From assembly GCF_019733355.1 (NCBI RefSeq), contig NZ_JAIHLQ010000055.1:1-34168 (forward strand): a stretch of 34,168 bases of DNA, in the 5' to 3' direction. The notes under the pieces were generated by a model. It worked only from the letters and a program-made list of their open reading frames with translations, was not told the DNA's origin and did no database searches. Below are positions 7,469 to 16,443 of the stretch, one piece after another. The translations under genes were made by a program, and so were the position numbers. Source of the DNA: Pseudomonas baetica (GTDB lineage Bacteria; Pseudomonadota; Gammaproteobacteria; Pseudomonadales; Pseudomonadaceae). How positions within the stretch are numbered: the first letter of the stretch is position 1; every line of letters begins with the position of its first letter.

Positions 7469-8251
7469 TTAAGCCTTGAGCGCCTTCTTCGGGTAAATGT
7501 CATACCGGCTGGACTTGCCATCCAACGCATGACTAGGCTTCGGCCCGTCGATGCACGGCGCCTTGCGCGGCCGCTTGACCACCACCCGGTGCGTGGCCAG
7601 TGCCAACGCCGCTTCAAGCAACGCCGGTGCATCCGGATCATCGCCAACCAGCGGCCGGAACAGGCGCATTTCCTTCTTCACCAACGCGGTTTTTTCCCGA
7701 TGCGGGAACATCGGATCAAGGTAGATCACTTGCGGCGGCTCGCCCTCCCAGTGGCGCATGACCTCGATGGAGTTGCCCTTGAGCAACTTCATCCGCGCCA
7801 CAATCGGCGCCACGTCGAAATCTTCCGCCGCGCGCGCCAGGCCATCCTCCAGCAACGCACCGATTAGCGGCTGGCGCTCGATCAGGCTCATCTCGCAGCC
7901 CAGACTCGCCAGCACGAACGCATCCTTGCCCAGCCCTGCTGTGGCATCCAACACCCGCGGGCGCACACCTTGGGCAATGCCGACAGCCTTGGCGATCATC
8001 TGCCCGCTGCCACCGCCGTATAAACGACGATGCGCCGCACCGCCCTCGACAAAGTCCACGCGCACCGGCCCCGGCGCATCCGGCCCCAGTTGCTGGAGTT
8101 GCAAACCCTGCTCGCCGACCTGCAAGGCAAACTCGCCGTCAGCCACTTGCAACGGCAGGCCCAGACGCTCGGCCCACTGCTCGGCCTGCGCTTCAAACGT
8201 CGGGCCAAGGGCCTGGACATGGATGCGGCAGGCCGCGGGTTGCTCAATCAT
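7469..8251 (-). CDS. rsmJ: 16S rRNA (guanine(1516)-N2)-methyltransferase
   Basis: A 260-residue methyltransferase predicted to modify G1516 of 16S rRNA using S-adenosylmethionine. The Rossmann-type SAM motif is VLDATAGLGKDAFVLASLG (about residues 110-128) and the family catalytic-type motif is YLDPMFPHR with the downstream KKEMRLFRPLVG segment. The N-terminal part (about 1-80) is the small RsmJ-specific domain. The start at 8251 (MIEQPAACRIHV) gives the usual family length; the longer reading to 8335 runs into the intergenic gap. It is convergent with mexL and divergent from the gene at 8345. The family assignment is confident. Confidence 0.92.
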   Translation of the reverse strand: MIEQPAACRIHVQALGPTFEAQAEQWAERLGLPLQVADGEFALQVGEQGLQLQQLGPDAPGPVRVDFVEGGAAHRRLYGGGSGQMIAKAVGIAQGVRPRVLDATAGLGKDAFVLASLGCEMSLIERQPLIGALLEDGLARAAEDFDVAPIVARMKLLKGNSIEVMRHWEGEPPQVIYLDPMFPHREKTALVKKEMRLFRPLVGDDPDAPALLEAALALATHRVVVKRPRKAPCIDGPKPSHALDGKSSRYDIYPKKALKA

Positions 8252-8344
8252 GGAAAACACGCTCAAAAAAGTTAAGGATCGGCAGAAACCGCCGATAACC
8301 CAATCAACGCGCATTTTGCCAGAGCTGAGCGTCAACCGAAAAAA

Positions 8345-8965
8345 ATGTCAGGCATTCTTCCCACATCGATTGGCTACATTTCGCCCCATGGCGATTTCAG
8401 CCGTCAAAATACTCAAGCACTGAGCGGCGTCAGTCACCTGTGGCAGGATTTCTTTGCCCAGGCCCTGGCCGAACAGACGAGTGAAGTGGTGCCCGCCTGC
8501 GGCACGTTTCCACCGGTTGACCTGAACAGCCCTGAAGAGCCAACCCTGGGCAGCGAACTGCACGCGCATATCGTCAGCCAGCGTGAATGCGAAGTCGTTG
8601 AAACCGAGGTGCGTCCGCCGGAGCCGCTGTTCCTGCCAATCGCCGAGTTCGAAATGGAACTGGCCGACAAGCCATTCCCACCGTTCCCGCCGGAAGAAAT
8701 CAAAGCTCAGCAAGAGCAGCAGGATTTCGACAGCAGTTGGGTTCGCCCGATCGTGATCAACAATGGTCAGCCGATTCCGGAGCCAGGCGCTGCGCCGCAA
8801 AAGCGTCCACTGTACTTGCCGATTGCCGAGTTCGATCTGGACTTGCTGGACAAGCCATTCCCGCCGTTCTCGCCGCAAGAAATCGCCGAACAGCAAAAGG
8901 CGCTGGACTTCGATAACGGCTGGGCACGCCCGATCGTTCTGCAGAACCTGCGCATCGCCGCCTAA
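8345..8965 (+). CDS. Hypothetical protein with internal duplication (LPIAEF...DKPFPPF repeats)
   Basis: A 206-residue protein I cannot assign to a family. Its C-terminal half is a tandem duplication: residues 95-140 and 156-201 are 46-residue units identical at 29 positions, each containing LPIAEF, DKPFPPF, QQ, DFD and RPIV, joined by a Pro/Gly linker (GQPIPEPGAAPQK). The N-terminal 90 residues are acidic and low in recognised motifs. There is no signal peptide or membrane helix. The product is acidic overall. The start at 8345 has only a weak ribosome site, and no later in-frame ATG precedes the repeats. It is divergent from rsmJ (93-bp gap) and convergent with the extensin-like gene 3 bp away. 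Codon usage resembles neighbours, so the frame is likely real. Confidence 0.75.
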   Translation: MSGILPTSIGYISPHGDFSRQNTQALSGVSHLWQDFFAQALAEQTSEVVPACGTFPPVDLNSPEEPTLGSELHAHIVSQRECEVVETEVRPPEPLFLPIAEFEMELADKPFPPFPPEEIKAQQEQQDFDSSWVRPIVINNGQPIPEPGAAPQKRPLYLPIAEFDLDLLDKPFPPFSPQEIAEQQKALDFDNGWARPIVLQNLRIAA

Positions 8966-8968
8966 ACC

Positions 8969-9658
8969 TCAACGACACACGCTCCAGCGCCCGATATCGA
9001 CATGAAAATGATTGCGATGTGCCGCGTTGTAATCCGGGCTCAACACCACACTGAATGCCTGGCACGCGCCATCACGCACCTGACGCAGAAACTGTGCGTC
9101 CTGATTCTGCTTGGGCCAATCCTTTAACACGCTGACACGGCGACCGCTCGCCAGACGAAAACCGGCGATATCCAGCGCATCGGCACTGGCATGCCGGCTG
9201 AGCGCGCCGCTCTCGCGGTTGTAGAGGTGGCGGCAGGCGAAACTGCCGAGGTGATCCAGGCGTGCGACGTTCTCGCCGTAAACGGCCTGCGCGGCGGGTT
9301 GCAGGGTGTGTCGCTCGAACATCGCGTAAGCCACCGCCAACGGGCAACTGGCGAGGAAGCTGCTGCTCAGCGCCACCTCTGCACCCTGAACGCGCAAGGC
9401 GCCAATCAGTGGGCACTTGGCGTCGGGGCTGTCCGCTTGCGTCGTCACGCGCAACGCCGAGCTGGCCAGTGCTTGCGCGCAGAGCTCTGGGTCACCGCGC
9501 AAGCGCATCAGCTTGTAACCGGTCAGCCAATTGGGTGCAGCCTTTACATCCAGCGGCGCCCACGGGTTCCACTCGGGCGGCACTGGCAGCCAACCACGCC
9601 AGACGCTGACCATGGCGCCAACGATGACCAGCAGCACAGCCCATAAAATCCATCGCAC
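8969..9658 (-). CDS. Extensin-like C-terminal domain protein
   Basis: A 229-residue protein with one N-terminal membrane segment (residues 4-20) and a periplasmic extensin-like domain. Visible motifs are GALRVQGAEVALSSSF, CPLAVAYAMFERH, SRHASADALDIAGF (about residues 155-168) and NHFHVDIG (near 217-224). The spacing of the SxHxxxxAxDI and HxHVDI motifs resembles the zinc-ligand signature of M15-type murein peptidases, so a peptidoglycan-related role is plausible, though the family name comes from plant cell-wall proteins. Four cysteines in the domain may form disulfides. It ends 3 bp from the convergent gene before it and starts 5 nt after the PEP-mutase-type gene stops, so it is probably translated from the same message. 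Confidence 0.85.
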   Translation of the reverse strand: MRWILWAVLLVIVGAMVSVWRGWLPVPPEWNPWAPLDVKAAPNWLTGYKLMRLRGDPELCAQALASSALRVTTQADSPDAKCPLIGALRVQGAEVALSSSFLASCPLAVAYAMFERHTLQPAAQAVYGENVARLDHLGSFACRHLYNRESGALSRHASADALDIAGFRLASGRRVSVLKDWPKQNQDAQFLRQVRDGACQAFSVVLSPDYNAAHRNHFHVDIGRWSVCR

Positions 9659-9663
9659 CCTGT

Positions 9664-10485
9664 TCAGCCTTTGAAAAACTGATTGGCCTTGGCGTAAGGC
9701 ATCGACTGCGACGTGAAACCGAATGTGCCCGATTGCTGGATTTCTTCAGCCGCACGGAAGAACTCGCCGAACGCCGCCAGGGCCAATGCCGAACCGGTAC
9801 TGATCCGCCGCACACCGATTTCTTCCAGTTGCCGCACCGTCATTTTCAACCCGCCGGACATCAGGACGTTGACCGGTTTGGGGGCCACCGCACGCACCAC
9901 CGCAAGCACTTCGTCAGCATTGCGCAAGCCGGGCGCATACAGCACGTCGGCGCCCGCCTCGGCAAAAGCCTGCAAGCGGCGGACGGTGTCATTGATATCG
10001 GGATTGCCGTGCAGATAGTTTTCCGCACGGGCCGTCAGGGTGAAGGGAAACGGCAACGTGCGTACGGCAGCGACGGCGGCTTCGACGCGCGCCACGGCGT
10101 GTTCCAAGCAATAGATTGGGGCGTCTTCACGGCCGGTGGCGTCTTCGATTGAGGCGCCTACCGCGCCCGCTTCGGCTGCGCGCAGCAAGCTTTGGGCGCA
10201 TTCGACCGGGTCATCGGCGAAACCGTTTTCCAGATCCACCGCTACCGGCAAATCGGTGGCTGCAACAATCGCGCGGACATTCGCCAACGTCTCATCGAGA
10301 CTCAAAGCACCATCGGCTTTGCCCTGGGAAAATGCATAACCGGCGCTGGTGGTCGCCAGTGCCTGATAGCCAAGGCTGGCGAGCATCTTCGCTGAACCTG
10401 CGTCCCACGGATTGGGAATAACGAAAATCCCCGGGCGTTCATGCAGGGATTTGAAGGCGTGGGCTTTGCGGGTTTGCGCGTCCAT
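9664..10485 (-). CDS. Isocitrate lyase/PEP mutase superfamily protein
   Basis: A 273-residue TIM-barrel protein of the isocitrate lyase/phosphoenolpyruvate mutase superfamily. The signature pieces are VIPNPWDAGSAKMLASLGY (about residues 22-40), the metal-site strand VAVDLENGF (about 79-87), GASIEDATG, and TARAENYLHG. The members of this subgroup usually cleave or rearrange C-C or C-P bonds in small 2-oxo or hydroxy acids, but the substrate of this enzyme cannot be told. The start follows a GGAGC ribosome site 6 nt upstream. The extensin-like gene follows after 5 nt. A DUF72 gene lies 32 nt upstream on the same strand. Confidence 0.85.
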   Translation of the reverse strand: MDAQTRKAHAFKSLHERPGIFVIPNPWDAGSAKMLASLGYQALATTSAGYAFSQGKADGALSLDETLANVRAIVAATDLPVAVDLENGFADDPVECAQSLLRAAEAGAVGASIEDATGREDAPIYCLEHAVARVEAAVAAVRTLPFPFTLTARAENYLHGNPDINDTVRRLQAFAEAGADVLYAPGLRNADEVLAVVRAVAPKPVNVLMSGGLKMTVRQLEEIGVRRISTGSALALAAFGEFFRAAEEIQQSGTFGFTSQSMPYAKANQFFKG

Positions 10486-10517
10486 TGGCAGCTCCGGAGC
10501 AGATGAATAAACCCGCC

Positions 10518-11378
10518 TCAGAGCAGGCCAAGTTGCTCCGCAGCGGGCTCTCTGTATAGCTCAGGCAGCGATGGCAAGCCAGGCAAACGTTGCATCAGTT
10601 GTGCATGAAAACGTTGCGCCAACTTCGCCGCCAGCAAGTTGTCGGCGGTGTGCAGGAAGATGTATGGCGTGCGGCCTTCTTCGATCCACTCGGCGATTTT
10701 CGCCACCCACGGCACCAGGAACGCATCGTTGGCCTCAAGCTCGGGATGACCAATAAAGCGCACTTGCGGGAACTGCGTGAACGCCGCTGGACGCGTCGGC
10801 ACACGCGGCTTTTTCGATTGGGCGTGAATCACCGAGGACTCGGTCGACAGGCAACTGAACAGCGCTCGCGGGTCGAGACAGATACGCTCAACCCCACGAT
10901 CCAGCAGCAGCCGATTGAGCAGTCGCTCGCTCTCGCCCTTGGCGAAGAACTGCTCATGCCGCACCTCAACCGCCAGCGGGCAGTCCAGCGCATCGATAAA
11001 CGCCGCCAACTCCGGCAACCGATGCGGCGTGAAGCTTTTCGACAATTGCAGCCACAGCGGCGAGACACGCTCGCCGAGGGGTTTGAGTAACTGCTGGAAG
11101 GTTTCGGCGGCGGTCAGTTGCTCGCGCAGGTCACCGCTGTGGCTAATGTCGCCGGGGAACTTGGCAGTGAAGCGAAAGTGTTCAGGCATGATCTCGGCCC
11201 AACGCTGCACAGTGGCCGGCGAAGGACTGGCGTAGAAGGTCGTGTTGCCTTCCACGGCGTTGAACACTTGGCAATAGAGGCTGAGGAAGTCAGAGGTTTT
11301 GGCGTCTTCCGGATACAGATACTCGCGCCAGGCGTTTTCGCTCCACGACGGGCAACCGAGGTAGTAAGGCAGAGCCAT
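10518..11378 (-). CDS. DUF72 (YecE-like) TIM-barrel protein
   Basis: A 286-residue member of the DUF72/YecE family. The diagnostic N-terminus is YYLGCPSWSENAWREYLYP, followed by FNAVEGNTTFYASPSPATVQRW and HFRFTAKFPGDISH, and a central LAVEVRHEQFF. The start at 11378 was chosen because ALPYYLGCPSW is the family N-terminus and the ATG overlaps the stop of the preceding small gene by 1 nt (TGATG), so the pair is translationally coupled. The family is proposed to act on nucleic acids or sugars by fold resemblance only; no reaction is established. Confidence 0.88.
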   Translation of the reverse strand: MALPYYLGCPSWSENAWREYLYPEDAKTSDFLSLYCQVFNAVEGNTTFYASPSPATVQRWAEIMPEHFRFTAKFPGDISHSGDLREQLTAAETFQQLLKPLGERVSPLWLQLSKSFTPHRLPELAAFIDALDCPLAVEVRHEQFFAKGESERLLNRLLLDRGVERICLDPRALFSCLSTESSVIHAQSKKPRVPTRPAAFTQFPQVRFIGHPELEANDAFLVPWVAKIAEWIEEGRTPYIFLHTADNLLAAKLAQRFHAQLMQRLPGLPSLPELYREPAAEQLGLL

Positions 11379-11686
11379 CAGATGTAAAGGTCGAGGCCCA
11401 GCACGTCCGCATCCCAATCGACAAAACCGGCAGTGCTCAGGTAGCTGGCCAAGGCCATGGCTACGCTTTTCTTCATCGCACGGTGGTAGATCATGTCTTG
11501 CTGACGGGCAGGCAGATTGCTCAAGCGTTGCGCAGAGGCTTTGGCAGCACGGGCGGCCAGTTGCTCTTCGGTGGGGAATTCCAACTCGCCGTCGATATCG
11601 TCGACGGATTCTTCCAGCGCCACATTACCTTTGCGAGGCTTGCGCTTGATGGGGTAGGACTGAGAGGAAACGCCGTCTATACGCAT
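11378..11686 (-). CDS. Conserved small hypothetical protein
   Basis: A 102-residue soluble, charged protein without a family I recognise. The N-terminal half is basic then acidic (KRKPRKGNVALEESVDDIDG), the second half helical (EEQLAARAAKASAQRLSNLP, MKKSVAMALASYLSTAGFVD). No signal or membrane segment. Its TGA shares one base with the ATG of the DUF72 gene, which supports it being real and expressed with that gene. The ribosome site is poor. The role is unknown. Confidence 0.7.
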   Translation of the reverse strand: MRIDGVSSQSYPIKRKPRKGNVALEESVDDIDGELEFPTEEQLAARAAKASAQRLSNLPARQQDMIYHRAMKKSVAMALASYLSTAGFVDWDADVLGLDLYI

Positions 11687-11838
11687 AAATTCATGCTCGG
11701 TATCAATGATGGCAATTTAGCGGCACTTGACCGACTTAGCAAACTGCCGAGTGATAACTAGAACACATAAAGCGCAAAAGGTTTAAAACGTGGGGTTAGA
11801 AACTGACGATTGGCAGATTTCAGGCAGAGCACTATTCA

Positions 11839-11868
11839 CTGTGGGAGCAAGCTTGCTCGCTCCCACAG
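11839..11868. repeat. REP-like inverted repeat
   Basis: CTGTGGGAGC ... GCTCCCACAG, perfect 10-bp arms around the REP core AAGCTTGCTC, downstream of tsaB and upstream of the small hypothetical gene. A T-tract follows only on the plus strand, where no gene ends, so it is better called a short REP palindrome than a terminator. The rest of 11687-11881 shows nothing else. Confidence 0.75.
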
Positions 11869-11881
11869 GTTTTTGGGTGAA

Positions 11882-12556
11882 TCAGCGGGCCTTGGGGGTG
11901 GCCACTTTATCGCGCAGGTAAACCGGCTGCGCATCATCGGCCGGAATCGTTTCGCCGCGCTCCCAAGCGAAGCGTGCCAAGGTCAACAGGTCTTCGGCGT
12001 GGGGCAGCATGCCCGCGTCTGAACCAGTCAGATTCACTGCGATACGCTCGCCATAGCCCCAGCCAGTACCGGCACCGAACCATTCGCCACTGGCATCGAC
12101 CGGCAGCGCCGCGACTTCCGGCGGCAGAACCGCTTCGGCGCCGACCAGACGCATCTCCCCCGCCGTCTCGCGATAGCAGCCCCAATACACTTCGTCCATG
12201 CGCGCATCGATCGCCGCTGCAACCTGGCTCACACCCTGCTCGCGAAAAGCACGTTGCGCCAACACGGCCAGGTTGGACACCGGCAGCACAGGGCGATCCA
12301 GCGCGAACGCCAAGCCCTGCACCACACCGATGGCAATCCGCACACCGGTAAACGCACCTGGACCACGGCCAAACGCAATGGCATCCACCGCTTGCAACGT
12401 GGTACCGGCATCGGCCAGCAACTGCTGGATCATCGGCAGCAGCTTTTGCGCGTGCAGGCGCGGAATCACCTCGTAATGGCTCGTGACCTTGCCGTCATGC
12501 AGCAAGGCAACGGAGCAAGCTTCAGTCGCGGTGTCCAGGGCCAGCAAGGTGCTCAT
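11882..12556 (-). CDS. tsaB: tRNA threonylcarbamoyladenosine biosynthesis protein TsaB
   Basis: A 224-residue ASKHA-fold protein of the TsaB/YeaZ family, which dimerises with TsaD and, with TsaE, transfers threonylcarbamoyl to A37 of ANN-reading tRNAs. The phosphate-1 motif is LALDTATEACSVALL at residues 4-18 and the family segment AIAFGRGPGAFTGVRIAIGV is near residues 60-80. The start at 12556 (MSTLLALD) gives the standard length; a longer reading to 12604 has no family match. It lies just downstream of adk on the same strand with a hairpin between them. Confidence 0.93.
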   Translation of the reverse strand: MSTLLALDTATEACSVALLHDGKVTSHYEVIPRLHAQKLLPMIQQLLADAGTTLQAVDAIAFGRGPGAFTGVRIAIGVVQGLAFALDRPVLPVSNLAVLAQRAFREQGVSQVAAAIDARMDEVYWGCYRETAGEMRLVGAEAVLPPEVAALPVDASGEWFGAGTGWGYGERIAVNLTGSDAGMLPHAEDLLTLARFAWERGETIPADDAQPVYLRDKVATPKAR

Positions 12557-12606
12557 CGATGTATCCAAAACAGGGGTGGGGAAAAAGTGCGTCAGTATAA
12601 ACAACT

Positions 12607-12626
12607 ACGGCCCGCAAGCGGGCCGT
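12607..12626 (-). terminator. Probable adk terminator
   Basis: ACGGCCCG-CAAG-CGGGCCGT, an 8-bp GC-rich perfect stem 24 nt past the adk stop, followed on the minus strand by the moderately T-rich AGTTGTTTATA. The T-tract is short, so termination may be partial and let some message reach tsaB. Confidence 0.6.
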
Positions 12627-12650
12627 GGATGATGCAGCTAATCAGCTTTT

Positions 12651-13298
12651 TCAGCTCAGCGCTTCAAGCACCTTGGCGGTGATTGCTTCTACCGAACCAA
12701 CGCCCGGGATGTGGCTGCACTTCGGCTTGCCGTTGGCAGCCGACAGCTTCTGGTAGAAATCCACCAGCGGCTTGGTCTGCGAATGGTAGACCGACAGGCG
12801 ATGACGCACGGTTTCTTCGGTGTCGTCCTTGCGCTGTACAAGCTCTTCGCCGGTGATGTCGTCTTTGCCAGCGATTTTCGGCGGATTGTAGACGATGTGA
12901 TACACCCGGCCGCTGGCTTCGTGAACACGACGTCCGGCGATACGCTGAACGATTTCTTCGTCTTCAACGGCGATTTCAACCACTGCGTCCAACTCGACGC
13001 CAGCAGAAACCAGGGCTTCGGCCTGCGGAATGGTGCGCGGGAAACCGTCGAACAGGAAGCCGTTGGCGCAGTCAGGTTGCGCGATACGATCCTGAACCAG
13101 TGCGATGATCAGATCATCCGACACCAGGCCGCCGGCATCCATGATGCTTTTGGCTTGAACGCCCAGTGGAGTGCCGGCCTTGACCGCTGCACGCAGCATG
13201 TCACCGGTGGAGATTTGTGGAGTGCCGAATTTTTCGGTGATGAACTTAGCCTGAGTACCTTTACCGGCCCCGGGAGCTCCCAGCAGAATGACGCGCAT
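12651..13298 (-). CDS. adk: Adenylate kinase
   Basis: A 215-residue long-type adenylate kinase that interconverts ATP + AMP and 2 ADP in the cytoplasm. The P-loop is LLGAPGAGKGTQ (residues 5-16), the AMP-binding segment ISTGDMLRAAV follows, the signature FLFDGFPRTIPQAEAL is near residues 81-96, and the LID runs about 122-160 (GRRVHEASGRVYH ... DDITGEELVQRKDD) without the four zinc cysteines of Gram-positive enzymes. The ribosome site GAGGAGC is 7 nt upstream of the ATG. The 300 bp upstream separate it from ppc. Confidence 0.97.
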   Translation of the reverse strand: MRVILLGAPGAGKGTQAKFITEKFGTPQISTGDMLRAAVKAGTPLGVQAKSIMDAGGLVSDDLIIALVQDRIAQPDCANGFLFDGFPRTIPQAEALVSAGVELDAVVEIAVEDEEIVQRIAGRRVHEASGRVYHIVYNPPKIAGKDDITGEELVQRKDDTEETVRHRLSVYHSQTKPLVDFYQKLSAANGKPKCSHIPGVGSVEAITAKVLEALS

Positions 13299-13598
13299 TA
13301 GATGTGCTCCTCAATTTTTTTATAAAAAGCTTTTACAAAACAAAGGACTCGCCGCATGGGACGATTCCTGAAAAATACGGGTCGTGGCCGCAGAAACGGC
13401 CAAAGGCTGATCAAGATACACAGCAGGCTGCGCCCACACAAGACGCCAAAAGTCGGAGAAACCCGCGCCTGCCGCGACCTCGCGACGCGGTGACCCAAGT
13501 CGCAACCCCGTCATTTACTGTCGCTTGGCGGCACTTTCCTCAGCGTGCGAAGCGGCACCCGGCGTTGACTCCGGGCACCGCATGCCATGGCAAAAACC
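13299..13598. other. Intergenic region between ppc and adk
   Basis: Three hundred bases with no credible gene. The adk-proximal end (13312-13345) is strikingly A/T rich for this genome, including TTTTATAAAA-like sequence and the palindrome AAAAGCTTTT, and probably holds the adk promoter, though I cannot place a convincing -35. Near ppc an imperfect inverted repeat GCGGCACCCGG / CCGGGCACCGC (about 13551-13581) could be a weak terminator for ppc; it lacks a T-tract. Confidence 0.45.
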
Positions 13599-16229
13599 TT
13601 AGCCGGTATTACGCAAACCGGCGGCAATGCCCGCCACAGACACCAGTAACGCCTGTTCCACCGGGCTGCCCTGCTCGACATTCTGCTGTCGCGAACGAGC
13701 CAGCAATTCGGCTTGTAATAGATGTAGCGGGTCGAGATAGGTGTTGCGCAGACGGATGAATTCAAGGGTGTCCGGACTGTGTGCCAGCAACTGCGACTGA
13801 CCGGTCAACCCAAGCACCACCGAGCACGCCTGCGACAATAGGTCGCGTAAGTGCGCACCCAACGGCAGCAACTCCGGCTCGACCAGACGCTCGTCGTAGG
13901 ACAGCGCAATATCGGCGTCAGCCTTGGCCAGGACCATTTCCAACATGTCGATACGCGTACGGAAGAACGGCCACTGTTCGCGCATCTGCCCCAGCAACTC
14001 GCCCTCGCCGCGTTCCAGCGCCTTGCTCAGCGCCGATTCCCAGCCGAGCCAGGCCGGCAGCATCAAGCGCGTTTGCGTCCAGCCGAAGATCCACGGGATC
14101 GCCCGCAGGCTTTCAATACCGCCAGCACGGCGCTTGGCCGGACGACTGCCGAGCGGCAACCGGCCCAATTCCTGCTCCGGCGTGGACTGACGGAAATACT
14201 CGACGAACTGCGGATTCTCGCGCACGACTTTGCGATAAGCGCTGACGCCGTCGGCCGCCAGTTCATCCATCAGATGGCGCCATTGAGGCGTTGGCGGCGG
14301 CGGTGGTAGCAACGTGGCTTCGAGCACAGCGGCGAGATACAGATTGAGGTTTTGTTCGGCAATGTCCGGCAGACCGAATTTGAAACGAATCATTTCGCCC
14401 TGCTCGGTGGTGCGGAAACGCCCCGCGACCGATCCCGGTGGCTGCGACAGAATCGCCGCGTGCGCCGGGCCACCGCCACGTCCCACGGTGCCACCACGAC
14501 CGTGGAACAACAGCAGTTCGACTTGCTGCTCGCGGCAAATGTCCACCAGCCGCTCCTGCGCGCGGTATTGCGCCCAGGCCGCCGCCGTCGTGCCGGCGTC
14601 CTTGGCCGAGTCGGAGTAACCGATCATTACTTCCTGCGGGCCTTGCAGCCGCGCGCGATAACCCGGCAGCAGCAACAGACGCTCCATCACCGGCCCGGCG
14701 TTATCGAGGTCAGCCAGGGTTTCGAACAACGGCACGACGCGCATCGGCCGCAACACGCCGGACTCTTTGAGCAGCAATTGCACGGCGAGCACATCGGAAG
14801 CAGCGCCGGCCATCGAGATCACATAGGATCCCAGCGAGGCGCCCGGCGCGGCGGCAATTTCCTTGCAAGTGGCGAGCACTTCCGCAGTGTCGGCGGACGG
14901 TTTGAAATGCGCCGGCAGCAACGGCCGACGATTGCTCAGCTCGCGGGTCAGGAAGGTGATGCGCTGCTCTTCGTCCCAGTCTTCATAACGACCGAGCCCA
15001 AGATAGTCGGTGATTTCAGTCATGGCCCAACTGTGCCGCGACGAGTCCTGACGCACATCCAGGCGCACCAAAAACAGGCCGAAGGTTACGGCCCGGCGCA
15101 GGCAATCGAGCAGCGGCCCGTCGGCGATCACGCCCATGCCGCACTCATGCAACGAGTTGAAGCACAACTCCAGCGGGTCAAGCAGATCGCGGTTGTTGTG
15201 CAGCACATCGGCAGGCGCCGGTGTCGCCGCCGTCAGCGACGCATGCGCCCAGTTGCGGGTGGCACGCAGGCGTTCGCGCAATTGCTTGAGCACCGCACGA
15301 TACGGCTCGGCGCTGTCGCCGGCCTTGGCTGTCAGCGCATCGCTGGCCTGCTGCATCGACAACTCGGCCGCCAGGTGATCGACATCGCGCAGGTACAAAT
15401 CCGCCGCCATCCAGCGCGCCAGCAGCAACACTTCGCGAGTCACCGCAGCCGTAACGTTGGGGTTGCCGTCGCGGTCGCCGCCCATCCAGGACGCGAATCG
15501 AATCGGTGCGGCTTCAAGCGGCAAACGCAGGCCGGTAGCCGCGTGCAGCGCCTGATCAGCCTTGCGCATGTGGTTGGGAATCGCCTGCCACAGCGAGTGC
15601 TCGATCACTGCAAAGCCCCACTTGGCTTCGTCGACCGGCGTCGGGCGCGTGCGGCGGATTTCTTCGGTGTGCCAGGCTTCAGCGATCAGCCGTTGCAGGG
15701 TGTTCTGGATATGCTCGCGCTCGGCCGTGGTCAGGTCACGGTGATCCTGAGCGGCGAGTTGCGCGGCAATCGCGTCGTACTTCTGGATCAGCGTGCGGCG
15801 GGCGACTTCGGTCGGGTGCGCGGTCAGCACCAATTCGATTTCCAGCCTCGCCAGTTGCCGGGCCAGCGATTCGGCGCTGTGGCCTTCGTTGCGCAGGCGC
15901 GCAAGCAATTCGGGCAAGACACGGGATTCGAACGGCGCAGGCTGCGACTCTTCACGGCGATGAATCAACTGATACTGCTCGGCGATGTTCGCCAGGTTCA
16001 GGAACTGGTTGAACGCCCGCGCCACGGGGAGCAATTCGTCTTCGCTCAATTGATTGAGGCTGGCGCTGAGTTCAGCGTCCGTGGAGCCTCCCCGGTCGGC
16101 CTTGGCACCCTTGCGGATCTGCTCGATCTTGTCGAGAAAATCCTCGCCATACTGGTCTCGAATGGTATTGCCCAACAGCTCTCCGAGCAGGTGAACATCC
16201 TCGCGCAAGCGTGCATCAATATCAGTCAT
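13599..16229 (-). CDS. ppc: Phosphoenolpyruvate carboxylase
   Basis: An 876-residue enzyme that carboxylates phosphoenolpyruvate with bicarbonate to oxaloacetate, replenishing the citric acid cycle. Full bacterial length. Conserved elements: LTAHPTEVARR (catalytic His, about residue 137), the WMGGDRDGNPNV segment, GYSDSAKDAG, FHGRGGTVGRGGGP, and the C-terminal family ending LRNTG. The start at 16229 follows GGAGAA 6 nt upstream. Homologues in other bacteria are controlled by acetyl-CoA and aspartate; the sequence here does not reveal more. It is divergent from the small gene at 16444 across 214 bp. Confidence 0.97.
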   Translation of the reverse strand: MTDIDARLREDVHLLGELLGNTIRDQYGEDFLDKIEQIRKGAKADRGGSTDAELSASLNQLSEDELLPVARAFNQFLNLANIAEQYQLIHRREESQPAPFESRVLPELLARLRNEGHSAESLARQLARLEIELVLTAHPTEVARRTLIQKYDAIAAQLAAQDHRDLTTAEREHIQNTLQRLIAEAWHTEEIRRTRPTPVDEAKWGFAVIEHSLWQAIPNHMRKADQALHAATGLRLPLEAAPIRFASWMGGDRDGNPNVTAAVTREVLLLARWMAADLYLRDVDHLAAELSMQQASDALTAKAGDSAEPYRAVLKQLRERLRATRNWAHASLTAATPAPADVLHNNRDLLDPLELCFNSLHECGMGVIADGPLLDCLRRAVTFGLFLVRLDVRQDSSRHSWAMTEITDYLGLGRYEDWDEEQRITFLTRELSNRRPLLPAHFKPSADTAEVLATCKEIAAAPGASLGSYVISMAGAASDVLAVQLLLKESGVLRPMRVVPLFETLADLDNAGPVMERLLLLPGYRARLQGPQEVMIGYSDSAKDAGTTAAAWAQYRAQERLVDICREQQVELLLFHGRGGTVGRGGGPAHAAILSQPPGSVAGRFRTTEQGEMIRFKFGLPDIAEQNLNLYLAAVLEATLLPPPPPTPQWRHLMDELAADGVSAYRKVVRENPQFVEYFRQSTPEQELGRLPLGSRPAKRRAGGIESLRAIPWIFGWTQTRLMLPAWLGWESALSKALERGEGELLGQMREQWPFFRTRIDMLEMVLAKADADIALSYDERLVEPELLPLGAHLRDLLSQACSVVLGLTGQSQLLAHSPDTLEFIRLRNTYLDPLHLLQAELLARSRQQNVEQGSPVEQALLVSVAGIAAGLRNTG

Positions 16230-16443
16230 CAGCAGTTCTCCAGCAGTAATCCGGACGGCTTAGAAACAAGTGCATGACTTAGAGAGTGCCGCTCTGCGCC
16301 GCTTCTTACAAGCAGGCGACGAAGGGACTTTAAACCTTGTGGCCGAAAGCTAGTCTCAACACTGAGCCGCACAACGGCTTGCCGCCGGCCCCGCCGGACA
16401 CTCCCCCCTGGCCTGCTTTGATCAGGTGCGACATGAGGTCATT

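Noticed and set aside
11839..11868. Terminator of tsaB
   Set aside because: There is no T-tract on the minus strand after the stem and the sequence is a REP core.
14352..16277. A 641-codon open frame on the plus strand
   Set aside because: Antisense to ppc, whose frame contains all known catalytic motifs; the composition is that of a shadow frame.
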